Position numbers and translations under genes: made by a program. Below, one piece after another: positions 11,626 to 22,024 of a stretch of 64,000 nucleotides of DNA. This stretch comes from Xiphydria camelus. Its lineage: Eukaryota; Arthropoda; Insecta; Hymenoptera; Xiphydriidae. Below the pieces are notes generated by a model. That model did not search any database, was not told where the DNA came from, and saw nothing but the letters and a program-made list of their open reading frames with translations. Numbering within the stretch: the stretch's first letter is position 1; every line of letters starts with the position of its first letter. The stretch spans positions 10,713,431 through 10,777,430 of the forward strand of contig OY783200.1 in assembly GCA_963678675.1 (NCBI GenBank), given 5' to 3'.

Positions 11626-11958
11626 AAATGTTGAAGCATCTATATTTATAAGTGTTCCATCAACTATACCACACACTTCAGGCATACCCGCCATTTCATG
11701 AAATCCTTGAACAACGTTTACTACATCTGCTGGCCACGATACTGTATCATTAAAGTTAATCCGATTAACTGCACCCACAAATTGATGAACACACCGGTAA
11801 ACAGTCATTTTCGAAACGCCGTACATATCATAAATACCATGGTATTGCCCACCATGTGGTATTCCCTAACCACCCGAGTCGAAGATTTTGACCGGTTCCA
11901 TTCTGAATAGATCTGCTTTAAGGTCTGTTTAGACCTGGGTAGACCTGGTAGAGTCTTA

Positions 11959-12193
11959 TGCCGGGTTTATACGCTTGCCAAACCTCGACAAGCCATCACA
12001 AATTCAAACGTGTGAATAACGCGTTTGGCTTTGCTTGTGTAGGCTTGCTAGCACTTGTCGCCGATCCGACAGAGTGTCGGTTTTTGGCACAAATCAAAAG
12101 AAGTTAACGGTAAGCGCTTGCGAAGCGTTTACACGTTTGAGCGTTTGTGGAGGCTTGGAGTTTGTGGCAAGTGCCAAGCGTGTAAACCCGGCA
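11959..12193. mobile_element. Tourist-like (PIF/Harbinger) MITE
   Basis: TGCCGGGTTTATACGCTTG left and, reversed, TGCCGGGTTTACACGCTTG right, with a TTA duplication (11956-11958, 12194-12196). The 3-bp TWA target and 235-bp size fit a Harbinger derivative. Inside it the word CGCTTG/CAAGCG recurs in both orientations. Confidence 0.85.
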
Positions 12194-12196
12194 TTA

Positions 12197-12990
12197 GAAT
12201 ACCTGTAAAGGGATTTTCCTCTAAAACACACACCTGAGTTGTCCTGATATGTAAATATGGCCTTCACTGTCCTTAATAAGTCCGATATATTCTTTCAAGC
12301 TAGTCGATGTCCTAACACGTGCTGTTTAGCTCTTTTTCGTATAATTTAAAATTCATAGATAATCAATTAAACATTCTGAACGGAAAATTATTTACAGGTA
12401 GCCTTGAATTGAAAGGAAACGGGGGGACGGGGCAATGTATTTGCAATTTTATTAATTCCTCTCTCTATAATGTTGATAAATAAATCAATCAATCAATCAA
12501 TCAATAAAAATATACACATTTTTGTGAATGAATAAAATATCGATAAATAGAATTAAAATTTAATTTTCTTCATTGGAAGAGGAATTATTATAGCGGGAAA
12601 GGGAAGGAGTGAGGAATATGATGTTCCTATTTTCTCAACTCATTTCCCTTTCAACGAAAAGAATATAATAAAAATCTGACTTAAAATTTACTATCATTTT
12701 CATAAATTAAGTTATTTAATACATTTAGTGGTTTTCAAATAATAATTAATTAATAGGGAACTTGCCTGTGTCAGATTTTTAAATACTTTTGGTATTTATC
12801 TACTCTTTAAACCTTAACAATAGGTATTTGTAAAAAAGAAAATGATTAGTTATCTTGTTTAAATATTTTGTGATAGTTTGTGTTTAATTAAAGTTTGTCA
12901 TGTGGCGACCCTCTCGACCCTCGGCTCGCGGCTGCTGGCCCCCGGCTGTCGGCTCTCTCGGTAGTAAAACTTCGGTAAATTTCTATATAA
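12197..12990. other. AT-rich spacer with (AATC)n tail
   Basis: No gene. A TCAA/AATC tetranucleotide run at 12482-12506 follows GATAAATA and looks like the simple-repeat 3' tail of a non-LTR element, but no coding part precedes it. A short GC-rich patch lies at 12905-12960. Confidence 0.4.
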
Positions 12991-13350
12991 CGGCCATTCT
13001 AAAAAAAGTGAAACCAATCATTAAAATTTTCAGATAATGTAAATAGGCAATCTAACATCTAATATGATTCAAGAGATGCTTCATAATAAAGAAAACACGG
13101 AAATTGATTCGAAAATTTCAGTTTACCGCTTTTTTTCAAGTGCAATCTGCAGTACCGGCAAAAACGCCGACGGCAGCGCATTGTCGTGCCATCATTGTGA
13201 GCCCTGTTTCGAGCCGATTATATGCGCTTATGACTTTTTTGAGGTTAGATAACTAAATAAGTTGTTTTGTTCTTTGAGCGACCTGAATTTCATCTAGAAC
13301 GATGAGTTTATTGAAATGTTACGACGTTAAGAACCTTTTGTTGTTTCAAC

Positions 13351-13518
13351 GTCACCTCCGTTACCCACAAATGACTAAAGTTTGAATAACCTCGATGTAT
13401 TCACTTGTAAAGATTGGCGATTTCGGAAACAAAGTTAGACGATGACAAAGTACAACCAGTATTTTCTCCCTAATTTTATTTGATGTATTTCGGAAGAAAA
13501 CTAGGTAACGGAGGTGAC
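13351..13518. repeat. Left GTCACCTCCGTTAC pair
   Basis: One direct copy at 13351-13364 and one inverted copy at 13505-13518, both upstream of the gene; candidate transposase-binding sites. Confidence 0.75.
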
Positions 13519-13607
13519 ATGAAATGATATCGGATAGTTAACGTCTCACTTGCCATCAATGGCACTTCTTCAAAAAATATTTTAAACTCGTCCTATTTTG
13601 ACAGATC

Positions 13608-15772
13608 ATGCCTCCAACTTCCAAAAGAGAATTGATGGCAAAATCTCGGAAGAAACAAAAACAGGATACTCTCTGACAAATGGCAGGAGTATAAAAAAAA
13701 AGAAAGAGAACGAAAAAAAGTAGCTTATTACAAAAAAAAAAGCAACTATGGCTGAAGCGGATCTGTTAGATCTAAGAAGATATAATAATAAAAAGCAACA
13801 TAAGTCTCGACAATTAAAGAAAATGGCTAATATAGCCTTATCCCAAAGTCCTACTAGAAAAAGGGGTTCGTACAAATGCCCTCAAAGTTTTGGAAAAGCT
13901 GTTAGTAAGGTCACTGCTGCACTTCCAAGAAGCCCAAGTAAACGAAAAGCCGTAGTAAATGAATTGGTAAAAAGGACAAGCGATCCAGAAACCTGGTTTA
14001 AATTCAAGAATCTCTCCAATCCTGGCCTTCCGAAGGAAAATGAAACAAGAGCTCTCTGGTTGAAAAATTTTTTTATAATGATAATGTAAGTCGTCAAGCT
14101 CCAGGAAAGCGTGATGTCAAATCGATAAAAAATAACGAAACCGGAAAGCGAGAACGCATTCCAGTACGTCATATGCTAATGAATATCAGCGACGCGTATT
14201 ATGAGTTTATAAAGGAAAATCCTGATGTGAAAGTTTCCTTAGCGTATTTCTATTCATTTCGGCCTAAATGCGTTCTTCCCGCAACTCAAACACCACATAA
14301 TGTTTGTGTATGTAAATGTCATTGTAATTTTTCGTTTGCTGTCGAATCAGTTCACACTTGTGTTGCGAAGAATTTCCATTTTCATACAAAGAATTACTGA
14401 CCTCCATGTGCTGCGACGAAACACTCGAAAATTGTATGTTCAACGATTGCCCGAATTGCAAATACGACGTGAAAATTTTGTTGCCAAAGAATGTAGATCT
14501 CCAGATGCATGTTACGACAAAGAAATGGAAAATTGTTGATGGATTTTTTCAAATTGCAGAGGAAAAACGTACGGTTCAAGATGTTGTTTCAGAATTGAAT
14601 GTCGATCTTCCTGGCTTTAAAAAACATTGTTTTGTGAAAAGAATTCAATCCCGATATTTTGAGACGTGTAAAAATGAAAGAAATGTTGAAGTAGCAGTAG
14701 TCCAGGTTGACTTTTCTGAAAATGCAACTTTGACAGCTCAGAATCAAATTCAGAGTGCTCATTGGAAGCAGCGTCAAGTCACGATATTTACTTGTTGCAT
14801 ATGGAATAATGATAAAGTTGACTCTGTCGCTATCATCAGTGACGATTTAAGTCACTCAAAAAATTCGGTCTGGACATTCCTAAAAGTTATTGCGACACAC
14901 ATTAAGCACTTCATGCCAAATGTGAATCGCCTGATTCTTTTTTCGGACAATGCAGCAAGTCAATTTAGAAGTAAATATACCATCTCAAATTTGTGTGTTA
15001 TTTACAAGATGATCTCGATTTTTCCTCCATTGAATGGAATACGTTCGCTGCTTCTCATGGCAAAGGAGCTGTCGATGGCGTTGGTGCTGCTCTGAAAAAT
15101 CTTATTTGGACTAAGGTAAAATCTGAACATTTAAATATCAATTCTGCTGTAGAGTATTACGAAAATGCTAAGAAATACTGCAAGAAAGTCACTGTTTTCT
15201 TCGTGCCAGAAAATGATGTTAAAGAGAATGAAAATTTTCTAAATATGAGATGGGAAAAGGTTTCAGAAGTAAAGTCTGTGACTGCGAAGCATAGAAAAAT
15301 CGGTCTCACTTCGTTCCATTCTTTTAGAAGATTCGATAAATATCATATTCTTGCTGCGGAAACGGCAGAGAGAGAATCTGAATTTTATAAGATAAAAGTT
15401 TTTGAATATGGATTATACGAGCAAGAACATATGCAATCTGATTCTGAGCCAAATATGTCAGAATTTTTTTTGTCAAAATCAAATATTGGTCCAAATACAC
15501 GTGTTCTTGTTGAAATTCAGAGCAAAAGAGGTAAGATTCACAGATATGTAGCCGTCTGTCAAGAATCTGTTTCACCCGAGCATGGAAAAGTTCTTATTGT
15601 AATGATGAAAGCGTGCAATGCGGCGAAGACAACTTTTAGATTAGACAGTAAGAACACGAAAAACATTCATTTTGAACAAATTCAAAAAATTTTGCCGTTG
15701 CCTATAAAGAAAACGCATAGCAGACGCACTTTTTATGAATTTGATATTGCTATCGAAGAAGTGAACGGATAA
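13608..15772 (+). pseudogene. Sola-like transposase, copy 1 (frameshifted)
   Basis: A very basic N-terminus (13608-14089: SKRELMAKSRKKQKQ, then KVTAALPRSPSKRK) is followed by a Cys/His-rich zone near 14250-14500 (CVCKCHCN, CCDETLEN, CPNCKYD). The core has VAVVQVDFSENATL, LILFSDNAASQFRSKY (14930-14975) and FAASHGKGAVDGVGAALK (15050-15100). Reading requires at least four frame changes (about 13673, 14085, 14370 and 15000), none with splice sites, so the copy is decayed. VDFSEN and SDNAASQF correspond in position to DLQQV and SDNCCGQN of the element at 23542. Its C-terminus ends at a TAA at 15770-15772. Confidence 0.75.
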
Positions 15773-15945
15773 AAATAGTCAATCTTGTATTTTTAAATTT
15801 TTCTCCAAAAAAAATGTTATTTATCTCCTTCATATTTTTGGTTTACGTAATAATATTATTATCAAGTTTAATACTGTTTAAAAGCATCATTATCTATCCA
15901 TTATAACGATCTCAAATACAAATAATGTAAAAATCAATCGCACGT

Positions 15946-16334
15946 GTCACCTCCGTTACTTTCCTTGTCACCTCCGGTACTATAAACAACAATTTTTTGA
16001 ATGAAAATGAAGAATTAGCCATCATGAGAATGTCAATTTATTCTGCATGTCAATAATAAATGCTAAAAAAAAAAAAGTAGCTCGAAATCGTTGCTGAAAT
16101 CGCAGAAATCTCAAAATTACAAAAGCAAGTCGAGAATTTAGTATCGTGCGCGTCACCTCCGTTACCATGTTTGAAAAATGCATTTGTGCATGATTCATTT
16201 TTTTTCCCTATGAAATCATCATAATTTCTTTTATCAGCCCAAAATCGAAATAAGCAACTTGATCGCGTGCAAAAATAATAATTTCAATTATACTTTTTTC
16301 ATGATTTTGAGCGTCAAAGTGTCACCTCCGTTAC
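15946..16334. repeat. Right GTCACCTCCGTTAC cluster
   Basis: Copies at 15946-15959, 15967-15980 (one base changed, CCGGTAC), 16152-16165 and 16321-16334, all in the same orientation, the last 13 bp from the element end. Confidence 0.8.
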
Positions 16335-16498
16335 TTTAGAATGGCCGATAAGAGGACCACAGAGCATCTAAGGCAAGAGTCGGCCTAGCCTTACTGTCGA
16401 CTCCATAGGCCGATTCCGGGTCGAAATGGCGAACGTAATTTTCGTTCGTTCGCCACAGACAATTTTTGAACACGATTTTTCGACACGTGACGTTCATG

Positions 16499-16657
16499 AC
16501 ACTAAGGCCAAGCGAACGTTGAGACGCAGTTCAGTGAGGGGACGCAGGGCGACCGTTGCCTCTATACCTATATATAGAATAGATATAGGTATAGAGGCAA
16601 TGGCCGCCCTGCGCCACCTCACTGAACTGCGTCCCAACGTTCGCTTGGCCTAAGTGT
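16499..16657. repeat. Short foldback element
   Basis: Arms of about 75 bp beginning ACACTAAGGCCAAGCGAACG fold around CTATACCTATATATAGAATA. Few mismatches. Confidence 0.7.
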
Positions 16658-16731
16658 GTTAAATACAAATTAAATAACTGCATATTTATTTACCGTATGT
16701 CCCATAAGAAGCGCAATAAGCGACATTTACC

Positions 16732-16795
16732 TTCGGCAGTATTTACCGACGGTGCACATGTACCGACTCATGCACCGTCGGCAAATACTGCCGAA
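16732..16795. repeat. 25-bp-arm hairpin
   Basis: TTCGGCAGTATTTACCGACG... pairs almost perfectly with its reverse at 16771-16795, loop of about 14 bases. Could be a miniature element or a small-RNA hairpin. Confidence 0.65.
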
Positions 16796-17020
16796 CCCCG
16801 ATAGCCAAGCGTGACTTTCACCCAAAAGTCACGCGGTGGCGTCACTGAGTGACGTTACTCTGATGCCACAGTGAGGATCCGGAGTGCGAGTTTTTGCCAG
16901 AACGGAATACTTGATCCTGATTGGTCTATTCGCTGACGCCGCATGGAACTTTTATTTGCGTCGGACACCGCTGTATGGTGGCGTTTCGTTCTTCCTAAGA
17001 TGGCCGTCGTTGCGGACCGA

Positions 17021-17620
17021 ATGTCAAGATAACCGTGTAACGTAAACAAAGTATTTGTAAATACCTAAAAGTAGTTTTAAGAGTGCAAGTGCAATAAACC
17101 CAATTCATAAGTGATGAATATCGATATCGAAGATATCTTGTCAGTTCTAGGAGAGTCAAAAATGCCGCTAGTGGAAGGAGAAGCGGTATTGAAAAAGCAG
17201 TTTGTATTTTCCTGCTGAATCAAAAAGAGAAACCAAAATACAGTGAAAATCGTCGCTTCTTGCGTACAATCGTCACATGTAACAAGTGCTCCTCACGAAG
17301 TTGAAGTGAACATCTTACTAGTAAACAACAATAAAGAAGTAACGTGCAAGTGCAGCTGGGCCAGAGGAAGACGCAAACATGTTTTTGCAACGCTTCTGTA
17401 CGTAAATCGGTAGGGCAAATAGTACCATATGACGATTGTACGCAAGAAGCGACGATTTTCACTGCATTTTGGTTTCTCTTTTTGATTCCGCAGGAAAATA
17501 CAAACCCTCTCTACTTTCAATACCGCTTTTCCTTCCACTAGCGGCATTATTGCACTTGCACTTTTAAAACTACTTTTATTTACTAATTCTTTGTTTATGT
17601 TACGTGGTTATGTTGACATT
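17021..17620. repeat. Inverted duplication around a SWIM gene fragment
   Basis: The left arm (17021-17285) and right arm (17427-17620) are inverted copies at roughly 90 percent identity, both spanning the 5' flank and first coding part of the SWIM fragment. The right arm lacks 65 bp (TGATGAATATCG... to GTCAAAAA) present in the left. The single-copy centre holds the rest of the coding region. Confidence 0.75.
17114..17413 (+). pseudogene. SWIM-type zinc-finger protein fragment
   Basis: One frame from ATG 17114 to TAG 17411-17413, with a TGA at residue 34. Recognisable family pieces: VEGEAVLKK, KIVASCVQSS, PHEVEVNILL, then CKCSWARGRRKHVFATLLY, the SWIM C-x-C...x-x-H pattern with the third Cys replaced by Arg. 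This class occurs in insect transposon-associated proteins. Damaged zinc site plus nonsense codon argue for a pseudogene. Confidence 0.6.
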
Positions 17621-17624
17621 TATT

Positions 17625-18147
17625 TTCAAAAAGAAAAAGATCAAATTATTTTTAAAAATTTAATGAGAACCTTCGAGAGCAGTCACTGTCATGTCCGGTT
17701 TCTATATTATGATCGGAGTGGAGCAACATCGCGCTTGAAGAGTCGGTGGCTCAATGGGCATGTTCACAACTTTTTGTACAGCTGTTTAAAGTGCATGAAT
17801 CGGAAGATTAGGGTATTAAAGTAATGTAGGTAAAAAATGGGTCATTAAAATAATGTTTTTCCAGTATTTTTGAGATGTTAAAAAAGGCATTCGTTTTAAA
17901 GCGTCGCACTTTCACCGCCATTTTAACTGACCAATCAGAGTCGGGCAACAGATTCTCCACCATTCACAAACCCGGGTTTGGGGCCTTGCCAGTGGCTTTA
18001 GTGACGTCACTAAGGATTTCGTTTGAATCGAAGTCAAACTTTAAACACTAAGAAAAAAGAAATTAGTGCTCAGAAAAAAAAACAAACACATCTCATTAAT
18101 AAGCACAAAAAGTATTAACGAATAAGCAAAAAAAAAATCGTGAACAT
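17625..18147. other. No gene recognised
   Basis: GGCTCAATGGGCATGTTCAC at 17750-17769 recurs inverted near 18137-18156, suggesting a decayed pair of ends, but no element could be defined. Confidence 0.35.
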
Positions 18148-18236
18148 GCCCATTGGTAGAATGCGAAGCATTCCCAGTTTCGAAGCATCTCGTATTCTAA
18201 AGATCGCACGTTCAAATCCCGGTAGGGCGTGAAAAA
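18148..18236 (+). repeat. tRNA-like / SINE remnant
   Basis: TTGGTAGAATGCGAAGC resembles a pol III A box and CGTTCAAATCCCGGTAG a B box, spaced about as in a tRNA. It does not fold into a clear full cloverleaf by eye. Confidence 0.25.
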
Positions 18237-18598
18237 AAAAGCGACACCACTAGACTGGTGGCAGGCGGCGGCACTGCAGTGAAAAACCTCATTCGGTCTC
18301 GGTCTCTAAAACGACATTCAACTCTCAGCATTTTCTTCTTCACTAGAATCACTTGACCACGTTTTAGCACAACTGCATTGAGCAACGTATTTGTTATAGG
18401 CCCCATACACCGGTGAACAAATTGCACAACAGAGGCTGCTGCGCAAACAAATGTATAATGTATGGTCTTATTTGACATGCTGCGCAACCAGTTGCAGAAA
18501 TTCAAAATTGTTTGAAATTATATGGTCTTTTTTGCGACGGCAGAGTTACGAAAGGGTTAAAATGTCTAATCTTCTATATATATAAAAATGAATGTTTC

Positions 18599-18599
<1 letters not shown>

Positions 18600-18630
<31 letters not shown>
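18600..18630 (+). repeat. (TGTC)n microsatellite
   Basis: Seven or more TGTC units just inside the Helitron 5' end, usual for arthropod Helitrons. Confidence 0.8.
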
Positions 18631-18631
<1 letters not shown>

Positions 18632-18640
18632 ATGTCTCTT

Positions 18641-19403
18641 ATGCCTTCCTAAACCGTTCATCCGATTGCGATAAAATTTTGGGAAATGGTTGGACGCATG
18701 CCCGCGATGGTTTCTGAGTTAGTAAATCTTATACAGGGTGTTCAAAAAGTCCCGGTACGGCCGATTATCTCAGCGGGAAAACATTTTAGAGAAAAATGTT
18801 TAATACAAAACTTTAAGGATTTTCCATTGGCTACCCAGTGGTCGTATTGGATTTGACCTTGACCGTGACCTTCAAGGTAATATCAAATGCCTTCCTAAAC
18901 CGTTCATCCGATTGCGATGAAACATTGGGGAATGGTTGGACGCATGCCCGCGAAGGTTTCTGAGTTAGTAAATCTTATATAGGGTGTTCAAAAAGTACCG
19001 GTTCTGATGATTATTATGCCTTCCTAAACCGTTCATCCGATTGCGATGAAACTTTGAGGAATGGTTGGACGCATGCCCGTGAAGGTTTCTGAGTTAGTAA
19101 ATCGTATACAGGGTGTTCAAAAAGTAGCGGTACGGATGATTATTATGCCTTCCTAAACCGTTCATCCGATTGCGATGAAACTTTGAGGAATGGTTGGACG
19201 CATGCCCGCGAAGGTTTCTGAGTTAGTAAATCGTATACAGGATGTTCGAAAAGTACCGGTACGGATGATTATTATGCCTTCCTAAACCGTTCATCCGATT
19301 GCGATGAAACTTTGGGGAATGGTTGGACGCATGCCCGCGATGGTTTCTGAGTTAGTAAATCTTGTACAGGGTATTCAAAAAGTCCAGGCACAGCTGATTA
19401 TCT
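18641..19403 (+). repeat. 129-bp tandem repeats in the Helitron
   Basis: The word ATGCCTTCCTAAACCGTTCA begins at 18641, 18887, 19016, 19145 and 19274. The last four are spaced exactly 129 bp; the first interval is 246 bp because it holds an extra 117-bp segment. Each unit ends with GGGTGTTCAAAAAGT or a close variant. Confidence 0.9.
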
Positions 19404-19774
19404 CAGCGGGAAATCATTTTAGAGAAAAACATTTAATATAAAACTTTTAGGATTTTTCCCTGGCTACCCAATGGTCATATTGGATCTGACATTGACAATG
19501 GCCTTCTAGGTAAAATTGATTTTTTTTAATCCGAACCTCTATTTTATATACCGGAAATGAAAAGAGCGGGAAATTTCACGTTCAAATATGTCCTTGACCA
19601 TTACTTCCATGTGACCTTTATGGTCAGCGGAGGTCAAATTGAGGTCAAGTACAGTTCGGCTTCGTACCATGAAAGCTATGGGCCCTATACAAATTCTTTT
19701 TGATAGTAGGACTTAGGATTTTTTAGTGGCTGTACAATGGTGATATTCTATTTGACCTTGACCATGACCTTCAT

Positions 19775-20158
19775 TTGGAATCTCTTACATCTGACATAAT
19801 ATTCCAAATCAGTTACACAAAAAATCCCTTAGTGCCAACCAAATTTAATCGAGGTAACAATCATCACTGGCAAATTCAAAGGCGAAGACGTCCTCATTCA
19901 CGCATACCTATGATTTCCAACAATTTAACATTCGAATTCAAGCGGCTCCAGTTCCCTTTGCGTCTTGCTTTTGCTATTACCATCAACAAAGCACAAGGTC
20001 AATCGTTGACTATTGCTGGCTTAAATTTGGAAAATTCATGTTTTTCACACGGCCAATTGTATGTGGCTTGCTCCAGAGTTGGCACACCGAAAAATGTACA
20101 CGTTTTTACTCCAAATAAAAAAATAAAAAACATTGTCTATCCGCTGGCCTTAAGATAA
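19775..20158 (+). pseudogene. Helitron helicase, C-terminal end
   Basis: From about residue 55 the frame reads FKRLQFPLRLAFAITINKAQ, GQSLTIAGLNLE, SHGQLYVACSRVG, the final PIF1-type helicase motifs, ending in NKKIKNIVYPLALR and a TAA. Nothing upstream matches the rest of the helicase and there is no ATG in a sensible place, so only the tail survives. Confidence 0.8.
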
Positions 20159-20878
20159 ATTAATAAAAGAAATATACTTTCCAATTTAAATTAAATACAT
20201 GTGTTCTTTTTAGCGTAGCATGGCTCCCTATGAGTACAGATATCTGCTAAAAATTCATTAAATGACGACCAAAATCAATCCACAATCTACCCGTGCGAAG
20301 CCGGGACGGGCTGCTAGTAATTTTATAAATAACAGAGAGTTTTTGACCGACTTTATTAATTTATATCGTCAATTGCCGGAAATATGGAAGGTAAAGAGCG
20401 ATGCTTATAAAAATAGGTATTTAAAGAATTTGACATATGAAAAACTTATTGAAAAATTGAAATAAGTCGAACCTAGTGTGTTAGTTTGCGCAATTTGTTG
20501 TACAACGTTAGTTTGCGCAATTTGTTCGCACTTGCGTATAGTTATGAACGACCTTGTTTGCACAATAGTAGTTTGCGTAATTTGTTGTACACCGTTAGTT
20601 TGCGCAATTTGTTCGCAGGTGTATGGGGCCTATTATACTAACACTTGTACGAGATTCTACCCACGGTTTCAGTCAGGTGAAAATTCTTGCAAACTTGCAA
20701 GTGTTCACGTTGTTACAGAACAACTCTACACAAGTGTAGAAAATTCTCCGTAATTACAAGTTCGGCACATGTAGCTACAGGTTACGGTGTGTTACAGAAT
20801 TTTAATAATTCAACAAGTAATATTCTACAATTGTTACAATTGTAGTGCTTATGTTACACGCCCCAGGATAATAACTTG

Positions 20879-21912
20879 GCCGATGATGAAAACGAAGCCA
20901 ATGTCAATCATCTGGGCCCAGTTACATTACGAACTCCATGTGTATTCCAACCAACACGACCACTTATTACTCCTGATAGTGATGCAAAGTTCGATTCAAA
21001 AGACGAGTTACCTTTGTCAAATTTATTAAACTCGGTTCCTAGTGGAAATTGATCTCAACCAAGAAAGAAAATGAGAACGTCATTTCAAAAAACAGAGTAT
21101 GTTTGGAAGCAATCGGAGAGCACCAATTTCAAAATAAATAAATCGTGCCATCCTGAAGCAACTGTAATAGAAAAAGAAACTCCCAATGCTACTCCGCTTG
21201 AGTTTTTCAAATTGTATTTTGATCAAGAGTTAGTTTCTATGGTAGTTCAAGAAACAAATCTGTACGCAATGCAATAATACTTCAATTTGAATATGATTGA
21301 AAATGAGTTATACGAGTATGTTACATTTGGACCTCTTCTATTGTCCGGGTATGGGAAATATGCATTTGAATGATAATTCGAAATTAGATGCTAAAGACAG
21401 ATTATATAAGTTACGTCCTCTATTACCAAGTTGAATGCAAATTTTTGTAAGTTTGATGGTTTGGAAAAAAAACCTAAGTATTGACGAAAGTATGATACCT
21501 TATTATGGCAAACATTATGCCAAACAATATATCAAGAGTAATACCATTCGCTTCGGTTTTAAAAACTTGGCCTTATGTACCAGTAATGGTTATATGCTGG
21601 CTTTTTCGAAATATATACTGGAAAGAATGAGAATGAGGCACCGGAAGAAAATGATTTGGGAGGGAATATAGTAATGAAATCCCTCCACAAATGGGTTATA
21701 AAATATTTTTTGATAACTATTTCACGTCTATTCACCTACTAAAAATGGTAGCTTAAAAAGGATACTGTGCAACCGGTACCATTCGTGAGAATAGATTAGA
21801 AAATTGTCATCTGAAAAGTGGGAAGAAAGTTGAACAACCACGTGTCTATCAAGAATACAATCACAAATGGGAGGCGTGGATAAAATAGACATGTTGATAG
21901 CGTGCTATTGAA
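20879..21912 (+). pseudogene. piggyBac transposase fossil
   Basis: Pieces in different frames: DSDAKFDSKDELPLSNLL, then FFKLYFDQELVSMVVQETN, then LSIDESMIPYYGKHYAKQY with RFGFKNLALCTSNGYML (21465-21600), and last GGVDKIDMLIACY (21868-21908). Several stops and frame changes, with missing segments between. No ends were found. Confidence 0.8.
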
Positions 21913-22024
21913 CTTGAATCATTAATTGAAGTCAAAAGGGGATTAGTCAAAGGCGTGTCTATGAAAGACGAAAAAGACTTTTTCTGCGAAGCGTGTCAAC
22001 TCGGAAAGTTGCATCGTCTACCGT
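21913..22024 (+). pseudogene. Copia gag-pre-integrase scrap
   Basis: LESLIEVKRGLVKGVSMK, then FFCEACQLGKLHRLPF, a typical Copia pre-integrase zinc motif. It begins abruptly inside the piggyBac fossil and is cut at TTAA by the next piggyBac element. It is on the opposite strand to the Copia at 46-49 kb and separate from it. Confidence 0.65.

Larger units (their letters stand above)
10262..11850 (-). pseudogene. PIF/Harbinger DDE transposase, cut by three elements
   Basis: Read on the minus strand in pieces. 11826-11630 encodes GVSKMTVYRCVHQFVGAV...CGIVDGTLINID, with the first catalytic D in VDGT. 11377-11332 encodes EPAFVDRHGKHLIN. 11071-10880 encodes CMAICGPDMTFYY, SANWPGSVHDARVLRNS with the second D, and LGDSAYPLKE. 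10347-10262 encodes NAFNRAHKRTRRIIENAFG, with the E. The pieces are separated by inserts at 11378-11625, 11072-11327 and 10348-10875. A TGA replaces the usual Trp of KEWLIPP. The N-terminus is missing upstream of IYDMYGVSK. Domain order and the DDE_Tnp_4 motifs make the family call firm; the gene is dead. Confidence 0.85.
12991..16347 (+). mobile_element. Complete Sola-like DNA transposon, copy 1
   Basis: Terminal inverted repeat CGGCCATTCTAAA at both ends, flanked by the 4-bp duplication ATAA (12987-12990 and 16348-16351). Length 3357 bp. The subterminal regions carry six copies of GTCACCTCCGTTAC in both orientations. The gene inside (13608-15772) has the SDN-type motif. Four-base duplications are a Sola feature; family placement otherwise rests on protein resemblance. 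Confidence 0.8.
18570..20317 (+). mobile_element. Helitron, non-autonomous
   Basis: 5' end TCTTCTATATATATAAAAAT, 3' end a GC-rich stem (CCCGTGCGAAGCCGGGACGG) followed by CTAG. It is inserted between A (18569) and T (20318) with no target duplication, as Helitrons do. It keeps only the last part of the helicase (19775-20158) and no Rep domain. Confidence 0.88.
18563..20465 (+). pseudogene. MADF N-terminal ORF split by a Helitron
   Basis: ATG at 18563 gives M-S-N..., interrupted after the second base of codon 3. The frame resumes at 20318 after the Helitron with NFINNREFLTDFINLY, then WKVKSDAYKNRYLKNLTYEK, and stops at 20463-20465. Deleting the Helitron exactly gives one short continuous MADF start of about 51 codons. 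The rest of the domain is missing because the host element was internally deleted. Confidence 0.75.
18397..20631. mobile_element. PIF/Harbinger-like element with a MADF ORF
   Basis: Ends TAGGCCCCATACACCGGTG and, reversed, TAGGCCCCATACACCTGCG, with TTA duplications (18394-18396, 20632-20634). Subterminal GCGCAATTTGTT words recur several times at the right end (20480-20625). Without the Helitron inside it is about 490 bp. TWA duplication plus a MADF fragment fit a deletion derivative of a Harbinger element. Confidence 0.8.

Noticed and set aside
17220..17547. Overlapping frames on both strands in the SWIM hairpin
   Set aside because: Consequences of the inverted duplication; only the plus-strand frame carries the SWIM motif.
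18148..18236. Functional tRNA gene
   Set aside because: Only box-like words are present; no convincing acceptor or anticodon stems, so kept as a low-confidence SINE-like remnant.
18600..19403. CRISPR-like array
   Set aside because: Units are 129 bp with no distinct spacers, lie in a eukaryotic Helitron, and are an ordinary tandem repeat.
20478..20753. Cys-rich plus-strand frame with CAICC/CAICS repeats
   Set aside because: Produced by repeated GCGCAATTTGTT words at the right end of the PIF-like element.
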